Program-made: the position numbers and the translations under genes
Shown here: one piece after another, positions 48,763-58,400 of the stretch
How positions within the stretch are numbered: the first letter of the stretch is position 1
Layout: each line of letters starts with the position of its first letter
Assembly (NCBI GenBank): GCA_052117605.1
Contig: JBQKIT010000004.1
From: CAG-791 sp000431495
Lineage (GTDB): Bacteria > Bacillota > Clostridia > Lachnospirales > Lachnospiraceae
Length of the DNA: 64,000 nucleotides
Reading direction: 5' to 3' (one strand)
The notes under the pieces: model-generated
Seen by the model: the letters and a program-made list of their open reading frames with translations, nothing else
Told to the model about the DNA's origin: nothing
Database searches by the model: none

Positions 48763-48802
48763 TTAAAAAACGGGAAGCGGCTGAAACAGCTACTTCCCGT
48801 TA
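48763..48802 (-). terminator. Terminator of tRNA-Trp
   Basis: On the minus strand AACGGGAAGTAGCTG pairs with CAGCCGCTTCCCGTT (one interruption) around a short loop, followed by TTTTTT at about 48768-48763. It stands about 10 bp beyond the tRNA 3' end. Confidence 0.8.
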
Positions 48803-48812
48803 CTTAAAAGCG

Positions 48813-48884
48813 CAGAGGCAGAGGGATTCGAACCCCCATTGGCGGTTTTGGAGACCACAGTCTTAGCCATTCGACGATGCCTCT
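48813..48884 (-). tRNA. tRNA-Trp (anticodon CCA)
   Basis: The minus strand folds into a complete 72-nt tRNA: acceptor stem AGAGGCA/TGCCTCT with discriminator G, D arm GTC...GAC, anticodon stem GTGGT/ACCGC with loop CTCCAAA (anticodon CCA), and T arm GGGGG-TTCGAAT-CCCTC. CCA is not encoded. It forms the right border of the A+T-rich island, a usual site for integration of mobile DNA, but I see no integrase or duplicated 3' end. Confidence 0.95.
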
Positions 48885-48961
48885 ATGAAATTATGAGAGA
48901 CGGATGCGAGGCGGAACAGCTTCCATCAATCGGTGACTGCCGATTCGCAATCGACTTGCCT

Positions 48962-48990
48962 AGTATAGCATGAGGGATTTGAAAGCACAA
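48962..48990 (-). promoter_or_regulatory. Promoter of tRNA-Trp
   Basis: On the minus strand TTGTGC (48990-48985), a 17-bp spacer and TATACT (48967-48962), about 75 bp upstream of the tRNA 5' end. Confidence 0.6.
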
Positions 48991-48992
48991 GA

Positions 48993-49080
48993 GTATTTTC
49001 AAAGAAGAAAATACGGGTATAAGCCGTAAATGACCGTATACTTTCGCAGAAGAAAATACTGGCATTCCATGGAAGAAAAT
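48993..49080. repeat. Short inverted repeats with AGAAGAAAATAC motif
   Basis: GTATTTTC (48993-49000) pairs with GAAAATAC (49007-49014); AGAAGAAAATAC recurs at about 49048 and a shorter GGAAGAAAAT at 49071. The motif resembles the inverted repeat at 3772-3798. It lies between tRNA-Trp and the vanZ gene. Confidence 0.4.
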
Positions 49081-49124
49081 TCGGGGGATCTCAAATGAGG
49101 TGGACAGAAAGCGACCTTGAAACA

Positions 49125-49667
49125 TTATTTGCTGTTCTGGAAGCACTTTCGGATACGAATCAGGAGAAGTCCGAGAAGGATACCTGCAAGGGCGCCGAAG
49201 CTGTCGATCACGACATCACGAATCTGCGGAGATCTGCCGGGGGAGAAGAACTGGTGGAGTTCATCCGAGGCAGCATAGGCGATGCAAATTATCCAGGAAG
49301 TCAGAAAGAGAGTTTTCTTTTTGAAAGAACCGGAATAAAAGGCGCGCAGCGGCAGAATGAGGCTGAGGCCAAGGGCGGCATATTCACTGAAGTGAGCAAG
49401 CTTTCGGATGAAGAATTCACTTCTTTCTATATACAAGGAGAGCTGAGAAGGTGTCCAGGAAAGACGAAGCCGATCCCTGATGACGCAGAGGAGCTCCTGC
49501 GTGATCCGAATGCTTTCCGTTGAAGAGTCATCCGCGTTCTGGGAAGAAAACCGGAAGATTGCGACCATAATGAGGAACGCAGGAAGGAATGACAGTACCT
49601 GCTTCAGGCGCTGCGGAAGACGCGATTGAGGCTGCCCTCCGGCGGATAAGGTATGATTGGTAGACAT
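49125..49667 (-). CDS. VanZ-family membrane protein
   Basis: The 180-residue protein has the VanZ core: FRFSSQNADDSS after the first helix, KLAHFSEYAALGLSL in the middle and SDELHQFFSPGRSPQIRDVVIDSFGALAG near 125-152 (seen in parts). Four helices are predicted. VanZ proteins lower susceptibility to teicoplanin or other antibiotics in some bacteria, but most have no known job. The start at 49667 follows GGAGAA; the frame stays open far upstream only because it passes through the 52-bp repeat array. It is the first gene right of tRNA-Trp. Confidence 0.88.
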   Translation of the reverse strand: MSTNHTLSAGGQPQSRLPQRLKQVLSFLPAFLIMVAIFRFSSQNADDSSTESIRITQELLCVIRDRLRLSWTPSQLSLYIERSEFFIRKLAHFSEYAALGLSLILPLRAFYSGSFKKKTLFLTSWIICIAYAASDELHQFFSPGRSPQIRDVVIDSFGALAGILLGLLLIRIRKCFQNSK

Positions 49668-49725
49668 TAGCTTGTGTTCTCCAGATTCTGTTGAGGTCTG
49701 TATATGATTGCGGGCAAAGAGCCAA

Positions 49726-49880
49726 CCTCGGGAAAATAATCCCTGACGGGGAATTTCTCTAAGCAGGGATGCTTTCGCCTCGGGAAAATAATCCCTGACG
49801 GGAGATTTCTCCGAGCAGGGATGCTTTCGCCTCGGGAAAATAATCCCTGAAAAGGGATTTCTCCGAACAGGGATGCTTCC
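49726..49880. repeat. Tandem array of three 52-bp units, locus 2
   Basis: Three units start with CCTCGGGAAAATAATCCCTG at 49726 and 49778 and a near-identical form at 49830; the first two differ at only a few positions. Each unit holds ATCCCTG and, 18 nt later, CAGGGAT (for example 49739-49745 and 49764-49770), so each can form a hairpin. All three minus-strand frames are free of stops through the array. Its unit is homologous to the older, more diverged array at 7571-7946. It lies just upstream of the vanZ start. Confidence 0.9.
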
Positions 49881-50135
49881 GGAAACCGAAGGAGTACATC
49901 GGAAGTGTGCCTGCAGAGTGCACCGGCCGCCAAGGACTTCCGCAGCAAGCACTTCGTAGCACGAAGGCGCTGGAAGAGCCGTTCTTTTTCTATATAGGAA
50001 GACAATTGTTTCGGAAACACATTCTATCACATTCTTTCCGGAGGAACATGCCGTGTCATGGAAACTGCCCAAAAACGCACAGTTCGGGCCGTTTTTTTTT
50101 CTACTGAAGGTTTGTGTAAAAAGGGTGGGCGCGTA

Positions 50136-50144
50136 TGTTATAAT
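50136..50144 (+). promoter_or_regulatory. Extended -10 promoter of purL
   Basis: TGTTATAAT (50136-50144) is an extended -10 (TG-n-TATAAT); the hexamer 17 bp upstream (GTAAAA) is a poor -35. The leader of about 90 nt contains an ACCCG/CGGGT hairpin shortly before the ribosome-binding site GGAGGAGA. I do not recognise a riboswitch. The rest of 49881-50135 holds no gene I can support. Confidence 0.55.
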
Positions 50145-50239
50145 TCCATGAAGTATGACCGTCTTTATGCTTATACGCCGGTTTCATTGTGATAGAACCC
50201 GTCAGAGTCGGGTGACTGCCCACGGAGGAGACAGCAGGA

Positions 50240-53200
50240 ATGAGTGATGTAAGAAGAGTCTATGTAGAAAAGAAAAAGCCGTACGCCGTTTCGGCGAGGA
50301 AGCAGCTGGAAGAGATCCGTACCTTCCTTGGAATTGAGGGAATTGAGGACCTTCGTCTTTTGATTCGTTACGACGTGGAGAATATCCGCGACGATGTTTT
50401 TGAGACAGCGTGCCGCTGCGTGTTCTCGGAGCCGCCGGTCGATGATCTTTACCGGGAGAGCTTTGAGGTTCCGGAAGGGGCTCGTGTTTTTTCTGTGGAA
50501 TCACTTCCCGGACAGTTTGATCAGAGAGCGGATTCTGCGGTTCAGTGCATCCAGCTTCTGAATCCGGATTCGCATGTCATCATCAAGACCGCGCAGACCT
50601 ATGTGCTGACCGGTAATATTTCCGATGAAGAATTTAACAGAATCAAATCCGATCTCATCAATCCGGTGGATTCGAGAGAGACCGGAATGGACAAACCCGA
50701 GACGCTGGTGACCGATTATCCTATGGCACCGGATGTTCGGGTTTTTGACGGTTTTATTGAGATGAGCGAGTCTGACCTGAAGGAGCTTTATGCTTCTCTT
50801 GGTCTTGCCATGACCTTTGAGGACTTCAAGCTGATTCAGGACTATTTCAGCGGAAGATTTGACGGCACGGTTCACAGAGATCCGACGATGACGGAGATTC
50901 GTGTTCTGGACACCTACTGGTCGGATCATTGCCGCCATACGACCTTTGCAACCGAGCTGAAGAATGTGACCTTTGAGGACGGGTACTACCGTGTCCCTCT
51001 GGAGACATCCTTCCAGAGCTATCAGGATACCCGTGCGGAGATGTATGAGAATCGTCCGGACAAGTATCCCTGCCTGATGGATCTTGCGATCATCGGCGTG
51101 AAGAAACTGAAGGCAGATGGGAAGCTGACCGATCAGGAGGAGTCGGATGAGAACAATGCCTGCTCGGTGGTCATTCCGGTTGAAGTGGATTACGGCGAGG
51201 GACCGGTTCATGAAGAATGGCTGATGTTCTTCAAGAACGAGACACACAATCACCCGACGGAAATTGAACCCTTCGGCGGCGCGGCAACCTGCCTCGGCGG
51301 TGCGATTCGCGACCCGCTGTCAGGACGAGGCTATGTCTATCAGGCAATGCGCGTGACCGGCGCGGCAGATCCGACGGTTCCGGTTTCGGAGACGCTGGAA
51401 GGAAAGCTCCCGCAGAAGAAGCTCTGCACCGGCGCAGCGCAGGGATATTCCAGCTATGGAAATCAGATCGGTCTTGCGACCGGAAGCGTAACGGAAATTT
51501 ATCACCCGAACTACGTGGCAAAGCGCATGGAGATCGGCGCGGTGATGGGCGCGGCAAGACGCTCGGATGTCATCCGCGAGAACAGTGATCCCGGAGATAT
51601 TATTATTCTTCTGGGCGGCCGGACCGGACGTGACGGCTGCGGCGGAGCGACCGGCTCCTCCAAGAAGCACACCGAGAAGTCCCTGGAATCCTGCGGCGCA
51701 GAGGTGCAGAAGGGAAATGCTCCTACGGAAAGAAAGCTTCAGAGACTGTTCCGCAGACCCGAGGTTTCGCATCTGATCAAGAAGTGCAATGATTTCGGTG
51801 CGGGCGGTGTTTCCGTTGCCATCGGAGAGCTGGCGGATGGTCTGGATGTGAATCTGGATCTTGTACCCAAGAAGTACGAAGGCCTCGACGGAACGGAGCT
51901 TGCAATTTCCGAGTCTCAGGAGAGAATGGCCGTTGTGGTTGCGCCGAAGGACAAAGAGGAATTCCTTCGTTATGCAGCCGAGGAAAACCTGGAGGCAACT
52001 CCGGTAGCGGTTGTGACGGAGAAGCCGAATCTGGTGCTGAACTGGAGAGGAAAGGCAATTGTGGACATTTCCCGTGCTTTCCTTGACACCAACGGAGCAC
52101 ATCAGGAAACTGATGTGATGGTGGAAGCTCCTTCGGAGGAAGACAACTATCTGTACCAGATTGCATCGGAAAAGGCCGCTGCTGTTGTGGATGCCCTGGA
52201 GGATGGAGCTTCGGACGGACAGGCCTTTGCAACCGCCTTTGTTTCCGAGCTCGGCGATCTGAATGTCTGCTCTCAGAAGGGTCTCGTGGAGCGATTCGAT
52301 TCCTCCATCGGAGCAGGCACGGTTACAATGCCCTATGGCGGACAGTATCAGCTGACGCAGACGCAGTCGATGGTGGCGAAGCTTCCGGTGCTTGGAGGTA
52401 AGACGGATACGGTCACCATGATGAGCTATGGCTTTGATCCCTATCTGTCAAGCTGGAGCCCGTACCACGGTGCCATCTATGCGGTGACGGAGTCGATTGC
52501 AAAGATCATCGCAAGCGGCGGATCGTTTGAGAAGCTTCATTTTACCTTCCAGGAATTCTTCCGGCGCATGAGCATGGATCCGAAGCGCTGGAGCCAGCCG
52601 TTTGCGGCGCTTCTCGGTGCTTACGATGCACAGATCGGATACGGCATTGCCTCCATCGGCGGCAAGGACTCGATGTCCGGAACCTATGAAGATAAGGGAC
52701 ATGACATTGATGTTCCTCCGACACTGGTTTCCTTTGCGGTGGACGTGGCAGATGTCAATGAAGTTGTGACACCGGAGCTGAAGACACCGGGAGACCTCCT
52801 GGTTCGCTTCCCGATTGAGAAGGATGAGTATGACATTCCGATTTATGACCGCGTGATTGAGCTGTATGAGAAGATCACAGGACTTCTCCGCTCCGGCGTT
52901 GCAGTGGCAGGCTATGCACTCGACTGCTACGGTGTTGCTGCAGCCGCGGCAAGAATGGCCTTCGGCAACCATCTCGGCGTGAAGTTTAATGATGAGCTGC
53001 CGGTACGCTCCTTCTATGACAATGGAATGGGCGACATTCTGCTGGAGATTCGTGCAGAGGATGCGGAGACACTTGAGGATCTGGACGTTGTGGACTACGA
53101 GATCGTAGGTACGGTAACCGACGGAAAGGCCGGCTTTGAGTATGGCGGCGTAAGCGTCGGCCTTGAGGATGCCCTGAAAGCCTGGAAGGCTCCGCTTGAG

Positions 53201-54094
53201 AGTGTATTCCCGACCGTTGCTGTCAAGGGCAGTGAGCAGGTGGAATCTCCTCTGTATCATGCAGAGTCTGTTCATATCTGCAGCCATAAGATCGGTCAGC
53301 CGACGGTCTTCATTCCGGTCTTCCCGGGAACAAACTGCGAGTATGATTCTGCGGCAGCGTTTGAGAAGGCGGGAGCAAGAGCAGAGATCCGGGTATTCCG
53401 CAACATCACCCCGGAGGGCATCCGCGAATCCGTAGAGGAGTTCGGCAAGGCAATTTCACAGGCACAGATGATCATGTTCCCCGGCGGCTTCTCTGCAGGA
53501 GATGAGCCGGATGGCAGTGCGAAGTTCTTTGCAACCAGCTTCCGGAATGAGAAGATCGGCGAGCAGATCACAGATCTTCTGAACAACCGCGATGGTCTGG
53601 TTCTTGGTATCTGCAACGGCTTCCAGGCACTGATTAAGCTTGGACTGGTTCCGAACGGAGCTCTGACCGGTCAGAAGGAGGATTCTCCGACCCTGACGTT
53701 CAACACCATCGGCCGCCACATCTCCAAGGAGGCTTACATCCGCGTCGTCAGCAACAAGTCCCCCTGGCTTCAGGAGGCAGAGCTTGGCGGGGTATATGTA
53801 AATCCTGCTTCCCACGGAGAGGGCAGATTTGTTGCGCCGAAGGAGTGGCTTGACAGGCTGTTTGCAAACGGACAGGTTGCGACGCAGTACTGTGATCCTG
53901 TCGGCAATGTTTCCATGGATGAGGAGTGGAATATCAACGGCTCCTACTGCGCAGTGGAAGGCATCACCAGCCCGGACGGACGTGTGCTTGGCAAGATGTG
54001 TCACTCGGAGCGAATCGGAGATCATGTGGCCATGAACATCACCGGCGAGCAGAATCTGCGAATTTTCGAGAGCGGAGTGAAATACTTCAGCTAA
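50240..54094 (+). CDS. purL: Phosphoribosylformylglycinamidine synthase, single-chain
   Basis: The 1284-residue enzyme unites the PurS-like N-terminus, the two AIR-synthetase-like halves and a C-terminal glutamine amidotransferase. Seen are LDTYWSDHCRHTTF near 229-242, FFKNETHNHPTEIEPFGGAATCLGG near 330-355 (in parts), GGKDSMSGTY near 810, and the amidotransferase with FPGTNCEYD and catalytic cysteine in GICNGFQAL near 1120, plus a terminal His/Glu pair. It turns FGAR, glutamine and ATP into FGAM. It stands apart from the other pur genes and has its own promoter. GGAGGAGA precedes ATG 50240. Confidence 0.97.
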   Translation: MSDVRRVYVEKKKPYAVSARKQLEEIRTFLGIEGIEDLRLLIRYDVENIRDDVFETACRCVFSEPPVDDLYRESFEVPEGARVFSVESLPGQFDQRADSAVQCIQLLNPDSHVIIKTAQTYVLTGNISDEEFNRIKSDLINPVDSRETGMDKPETLVTDYPMAPDVRVFDGFIEMSESDLKELYASLGLAMTFEDFKLIQDYFSGRFDGTVHRDPTMTEIRVLDTYWSDHCRHTTFATELKNVTFEDGYYRVPLETSFQSYQDTRAEMYENRPDKYPCLMDLAIIGVKKLKADGKLTDQEESDENNACSVVIPVEVDYGEGPVHEEWLMFFKNETHNHPTEIEPFGGAATCLGGAIRDPLSGRGYVYQAMRVTGAADPTVPVSETLEGKLPQKKLCTGAAQGYSSYGNQIGLATGSVTEIYHPNYVAKRMEIGAVMGAARRSDVIRENSDPGDIIILLGGRTGRDGCGGATGSSKKHTEKSLESCGAEVQKGNAPTERKLQRLFRRPEVSHLIKKCNDFGAGGVSVAIGELADGLDVNLDLVPKKYEGLDGTELAISESQERMAVVVAPKDKEEFLRYAAEENLEATPVAVVTEKPNLVLNWRGKAIVDISRAFLDTNGAHQETDVMVEAPSEEDNYLYQIASEKAAAVVDALEDGASDGQAFATAFVSELGDLNVCSQKGLVERFDSSIGAGTVTMPYGGQYQLTQTQSMVAKLPVLGGKTDTVTMMSYGFDPYLSSWSPYHGAIYAVTESIAKIIASGGSFEKLHFTFQEFFRRMSMDPKRWSQPFAALLGAYDAQIGYGIASIGGKDSMSGTYEDKGHDIDVPPTLVSFAVDVADVNEVVTPELKTPGDLLVRFPIEKDEYDIPIYDRVIELYEKITGLLRSGVAVAGYALDCYGVAAAAARMAFGNHLGVKFNDELPVRSFYDNGMGDILLEIRAEDAETLEDLDVVDYEIVGTVTDGKAGFEYGGVSVGLEDALKAWKAPLESVFPTVAVKGSEQVESPLYHAESVHICSHKIGQPTVFIPVFPGTNCEYDSAAAFEKAGARAEIRVFRNITPEGIRESVEEFGKAISQAQMIMFPGGFSAGDEPDGSAKFFATSFRNEKIGEQITDLLNNRDGLVLGICNGFQALIKLGLVPNGALTGQKEDSPTLTFNTIGRHISKEAYIRVVSNKSPWLQEAELGGVYVNPASHGEGRFVAPKEWLDRLFANGQVATQYCDPVGNVSMDEEWNINGSYCAVEGITSPDGRVLGKMCHSERIGDHVAMNITGEQNLRIFESGVKYFS

Positions 54095-54225
54095 AGTTGT
54101 TCAGCACGGATGATCGCCGGGCGGCAAGGGGACTTGCAGGACGGAAGAAGCTGAACAGAATATGATATTTTCGGCCCGGGTGGGAGTGACTCCCATCGGC
54201 CGATGATATAGAAGGGATAATAGAC

Positions 54226-55461
54226 ATGAAGGCATTTTTGATTCTGGAGGACGGAACGGTATTTACAGGTACCTCGTTCGGAGCCGCCAAAGAGGTGATC
54301 AGTGAGATCGTTTTCAATACCTCAATGGCCGGATATCCGGAGGTGCTGACGGATCCCAGTTATGCAGGACAGGCAGTCTGCATGACGTATCCGCTGATTG
54401 GCAATTACGGCGTGTGCCTGGAGGATATGGAATCCGTACGGCCCTGGCCGGATGCGCTGATTGTGCGTGAGACCTGTCACGTGCCGTCAAATTTCCGCAG
54501 TGATGAGAGCCTGGACGCATTTATGAAGAAGTATGATATTCCCGGAATTTCGGGAATTGATACCCGGGCGCTCACAAAGCTTCTTCGCGAGATCGGCACC
54601 ATGAACGGCATGGTAACCACGGATGAGCATTATGATCTGCAGATCATTCTTCCGCAGCTGAAGAAGTACACCTGCGGCAAGGTGGTCGAGAAGGTTACCT
54701 GCAAAGAGAAATACACGGTACCCGGAGCAAAGGATCTTTCTGAGAACGGTCCGATTTCCGGCCATGCATTTTTCGATTCGAACGAATATGAGAAGTATCA
54801 GGACGGCGACAAGTCCTGCAAGGAAAAGCGCCCCAGCCTGGTTCGCAACCTGAACGGACAAGGCCTGAAGATCGGACTTCTGGATGTCGGTCTGAAGGAA
54901 AATATTGTCCGCAGCCTTTCGATGCGCGGCTGCTATGTGACGGTTTACCCGGCATGGACGCCTGCGGCGGAGATTCTTGCGGATCAGCCGGACGGAATCA
55001 TGATTTCCAACGGCCCCGGCGATCCGAAGGAGTGCACCTCCATCATTGCCGAGGTAAGAAAGCTCTATGAGAGCAATGTACCGATTTTTGCCATCTGCCT
55101 CGGACATCAGCTGATGGCGCTTGCAACTGGAAGCGATACCTTTAAGTTAAAATACGGTCATCGCGGCGGCAACCACCCGGTGAAGGATCTTACGACAGGA
55201 CGGGTATACATCTCTTCCCAGAACCACGGCTATGCGGTGGATGAGAGCTCGGTCAATCCTGCCATTGCAGAGCCTCTGTTTGTCAATGTCAATGACGGAA
55301 CAAACGAGGGACTGGTCTACAAGGGCAAGAACATCTTTACCGTGCAGTTCCATCCGGAAGCCTGCCCCGGTCCGCAGGATTCGGGATTCCTTTTCGACCG
55401 TTTCCTTGAGAATATCAAAGAGGGACGGAATACTGCTGCAGACGGAAAGGAGGCTTTGTAA
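54226..55461 (+). CDS. carA: Carbamoyl-phosphate synthase small subunit
   Basis: The 411-residue protein has the CarA N-terminal domain (FLILEDGTVFTGTSFG, then VFNTSMAGYPEVLTDPSYAGQ) and a class I glutamine amidotransferase with the catalytic cysteine in IFAICLGHQLMAL near 290, and FHPEACPGPQD near 375. It is some 30-40 residues longer than usual CarA; the extra part (about 165-205, rich in Lys, Glu and Ser) lies between the two domains. It hydrolyses glutamine to give ammonia to CarB. carB begins 2 bp after its stop. The 131-bp leader behind purL contains two nested stems (GTTCAGC...GCTGAAC and TGGGAG...CTCCCA). Confidence 0.96.
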   Translation: MKAFLILEDGTVFTGTSFGAAKEVISEIVFNTSMAGYPEVLTDPSYAGQAVCMTYPLIGNYGVCLEDMESVRPWPDALIVRETCHVPSNFRSDESLDAFMKKYDIPGISGIDTRALTKLLREIGTMNGMVTTDEHYDLQIILPQLKKYTCGKVVEKVTCKEKYTVPGAKDLSENGPISGHAFFDSNEYEKYQDGDKSCKEKRPSLVRNLNGQGLKIGLLDVGLKENIVRSLSMRGCYVTVYPAWTPAAEILADQPDGIMISNGPGDPKECTSIIAEVRKLYESNVPIFAICLGHQLMALATGSDTFKLKYGHRGGNHPVKDLTTGRVYISSQNHGYAVDESSVNPAIAEPLFVNVNDGTNEGLVYKGKNIFTVQFHPEACPGPQDSGFLFDRFLENIKEGRNTAADGKEAL

Positions 55462-55463
55462 TC

Positions 55464-58400
55464 ATGCCGAAAAGAGAAGATGTAAAAAAGGTAATGGTGA
55501 TTGGCTCCGGCCCGATTGTCATCGGACAGGCGGCGGAGTTCGACTATGCGGGTACACAGGCGTGTCGCTCTCTGAAGGAAGAGGGCGTGGAGGTATGCCT
55601 TGTAAACTCCAACCCCGCGACCATTATGACCGATAAGGACATTGCGGATGAGGTCTACATTGAGCCTCTGACCGCCAAGGTCCTGGAGAAGATTATTGAG
55701 AAGGAGAAGCCGGACTCCATCCTCCCGACACTGGGCGGACAGGCCGGACTGAACCTTGGCATGGAGCTTGCGGAATCCGGATTTCTGGAAGCTCACGGCG
55801 TAAAGCTCCTCGGAACAACGGCTCTGACCATTAAAAAGGCAGAGGACCGCGAGATGTTCAAGGAGACCATGGAGAAGATCGGCGAGCCGGTCGCAGCCTC
55901 CGATGTCGTTGAGAACGTGGAAGACGGTGTGAAATTCGCAGAAAAGATCGGCTTCCCGGTTGTTCTGCGTCCTGCCTACACGTTGGGCGGCTCCGGCGGC
56001 GGTATTGCACATAATACGGCAGAGCTCCGCAAGATTCTTGAGAACGGTCTCCGCCTTTCGAGAGTGGGACAGGTCCTGGTGGAACGCTGCATTTCCGGCT
56101 GGAAGGAAATCGAGTACGAAGTGATGCGCGACGGAGCAGGAAACTGCATCACCGTCTGCAACATGGAGAACCTGGATCCTGTCGGCGTGCACACCGGTGA
56201 CTCCATCGTTGTGGCTCCTTCTCAGACGCTTTCCGACAAGGAATATCAGATGCTGCGTACAGCGGCACTGAATATCATTGATGAGCTGCAGATTACCGGT
56301 GGCTGCAACGTACAGTTTGCGCTGCATCCTACGAGCTTTGAATACTGTGTCATTGAGGTAAATCCCCGTGTGTCCCGTTCCTCTGCTCTTGCCTCCAAGG
56401 CGACCGGCTATCCGATCGCAAAGGTTGCGGCGAAGATCGCGCTTGGCTTTACGCTGGATGAGATCAAGAACGCGGTGACCGGAAAGACCTATGCGTCCTT
56501 CGAGCCGGCACTGGACTACTGCGTGGTGAAGTTTCCCCGTCTTCCGTTCGATAAGTTTATTCACGCGAAGAGAACGCTGACAACCCAGATGAAGGCAACC
56601 GGCGAGGTTATGAGCATCTGCACGAACTTCGAGGGCGGCCTGATGAAGGCAATCCGTTCTCTGGAGCAGCATGTGGACGCACTGGACAGCTATGATTTCA
56701 GCCATCTTTCCAAGGAGGAGCTGTTCGTTCGCCTGACCGTCGTGGATGACCAGAGAATCTGGGTGATTGCGGAAGCGCTTCGCAAGGGCATTTCCCGTCA
56801 GACCATTCACGAGATCACCATGGTGGATGAGTGGTTCATCGATAAGATCCACAATCTTGTCCGCATGGAGGAGAAGCTTAAGAAGGAACCTCTGACGAAG
56901 GAGCTTCTGGAAGAGGCAAAGCGCATGGAGTTCCCGGACAGCGTCATTTCCCGCTGGACCGGCATTCCGGAGGAAGAAGTTGCGAAGACGCGCTATGACA
57001 ACGGCATTACGGCGCGCTACAAGATGGTAGACACCTGTGCCGCGGAGTTTGAGGCGCAGACTCCTTATTTCTATTCGGTCTACAATACCTCGGATACGGA
57101 TGAGGCAAAGGAGCGCGTGACGGACCGCAAGAAGATTCTTGTCCTTGGCTCCGGTCCGATCCGGATCGGACAGGGAATCGAGTTCGACTACTGCTCCGTG
57201 CATGCTACCTGGGCCTTTGCAAAAGAAGGCTATGAGACCATCATCATCAATAACAACCCGGAGACGGTTTCCACAGACTTTGATATTGCAGACAAGCTTT
57301 ACTTCGAGCCTCTGACACCGGAGGATGTGAAGAACATTGTGGACATCGAGCATCCGGACTATGCGGTGGTACAGTTCGGCGGACAGACGGCCATCAAGCT
57401 GACCATGAGCCTTACGAAGATGGGCGTTCCGATTCTGGGAACCGATGCCAAGGACGTGGATGCGGCAGAGGACCGTGAGATTTTCGATGAGGTTCTTCAG
57501 AAGTGTGAAATCAAGCGTGCGGCGGGAGCTACGGTTTACACCGCGGAGGAGGCCAAGGAGGTGGCACACCGCCTGGGCTATCCGGTGCTTGTCCGTCCCA
57601 GCTATGTTCTCGGCGGTCAGGGAATGCAGATTGCTCTTTCCGATGAAGAAATTGAGCAGTTTATGGAGGTCATCAACCGCTACACGCAGGAGCACCCGAT
57701 TCTGGTCGACAAGTACCTGCAGGGTACGGAGACCGAGGTGGACGCAGTCTGCGACGGAGAGAACATTCTGATTCCAGGCATCATGGAGCATATCGAGCGC
57801 TCCGGCGTGCATTCCGGAGACTCGATTTCCGTTTATCCGTCCCAGTCGCTCTCTGAGCACGTCAAGGAGACAATTGCGGAGTACACCAGAAGACTTGCCA
57901 GAGAGCTGCACATCGTTGGCCTGATCAACGTACAGTTCATCGCAATGGGCGAAGAGGTTTACATCATCGAGGCAAATCCCCGCTCTTCCAGAACCGTGCC
58001 GTACATCAGCAAGGTGACCGGAATTCCGATTGTGGACCTTGCGGCAAAGTGCATGCTTGGCTATAAGCTGACGGATCTTGGCTATCAGCCGGGACTTCAG
58101 CCTGAGGTTGGCACAATTGCCATCAAGATGCCTGTTTTCTCTACGGAGAAGATTCGAGGTGCGGAGATTTCCGTCGGACCGGAGATGAAATCGACCGGTG
58201 AGTGCCTTGGCATTTCCGCAGATTTCAATGAAGCACTGTACAAGGCCTTCCTTGGATCCGGTGTCAGCCTGCCGAAGCACAAGCAGATGATCATCACGGT
58301 GAAGGATGCCGACAAGGGCGAAATCATCGACATTGCACGGCGCTATGAGAAGCTTGGATATATTATTTATTCCACGCGCCGCACGGCAGAGACGCTGCAG

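Noticed and set aside
49095..49523. Plus-strand frame of 142 codons
   Set aside because: It is antisense to vanZ and has no domain or ribosome-binding site.
49668..50072. 135-residue N-terminal extension of VanZ
   Set aside because: It runs through the 52-bp repeats, which are open in all minus frames; ATG 49667 with GGAGAA is a proper start for a normal-length VanZ.
50145..50239. Purine or ZTP riboswitch before purL
   Set aside because: I could not find the conserved core of either class; only a simple ACCCG/CGGGT hairpin is visible.
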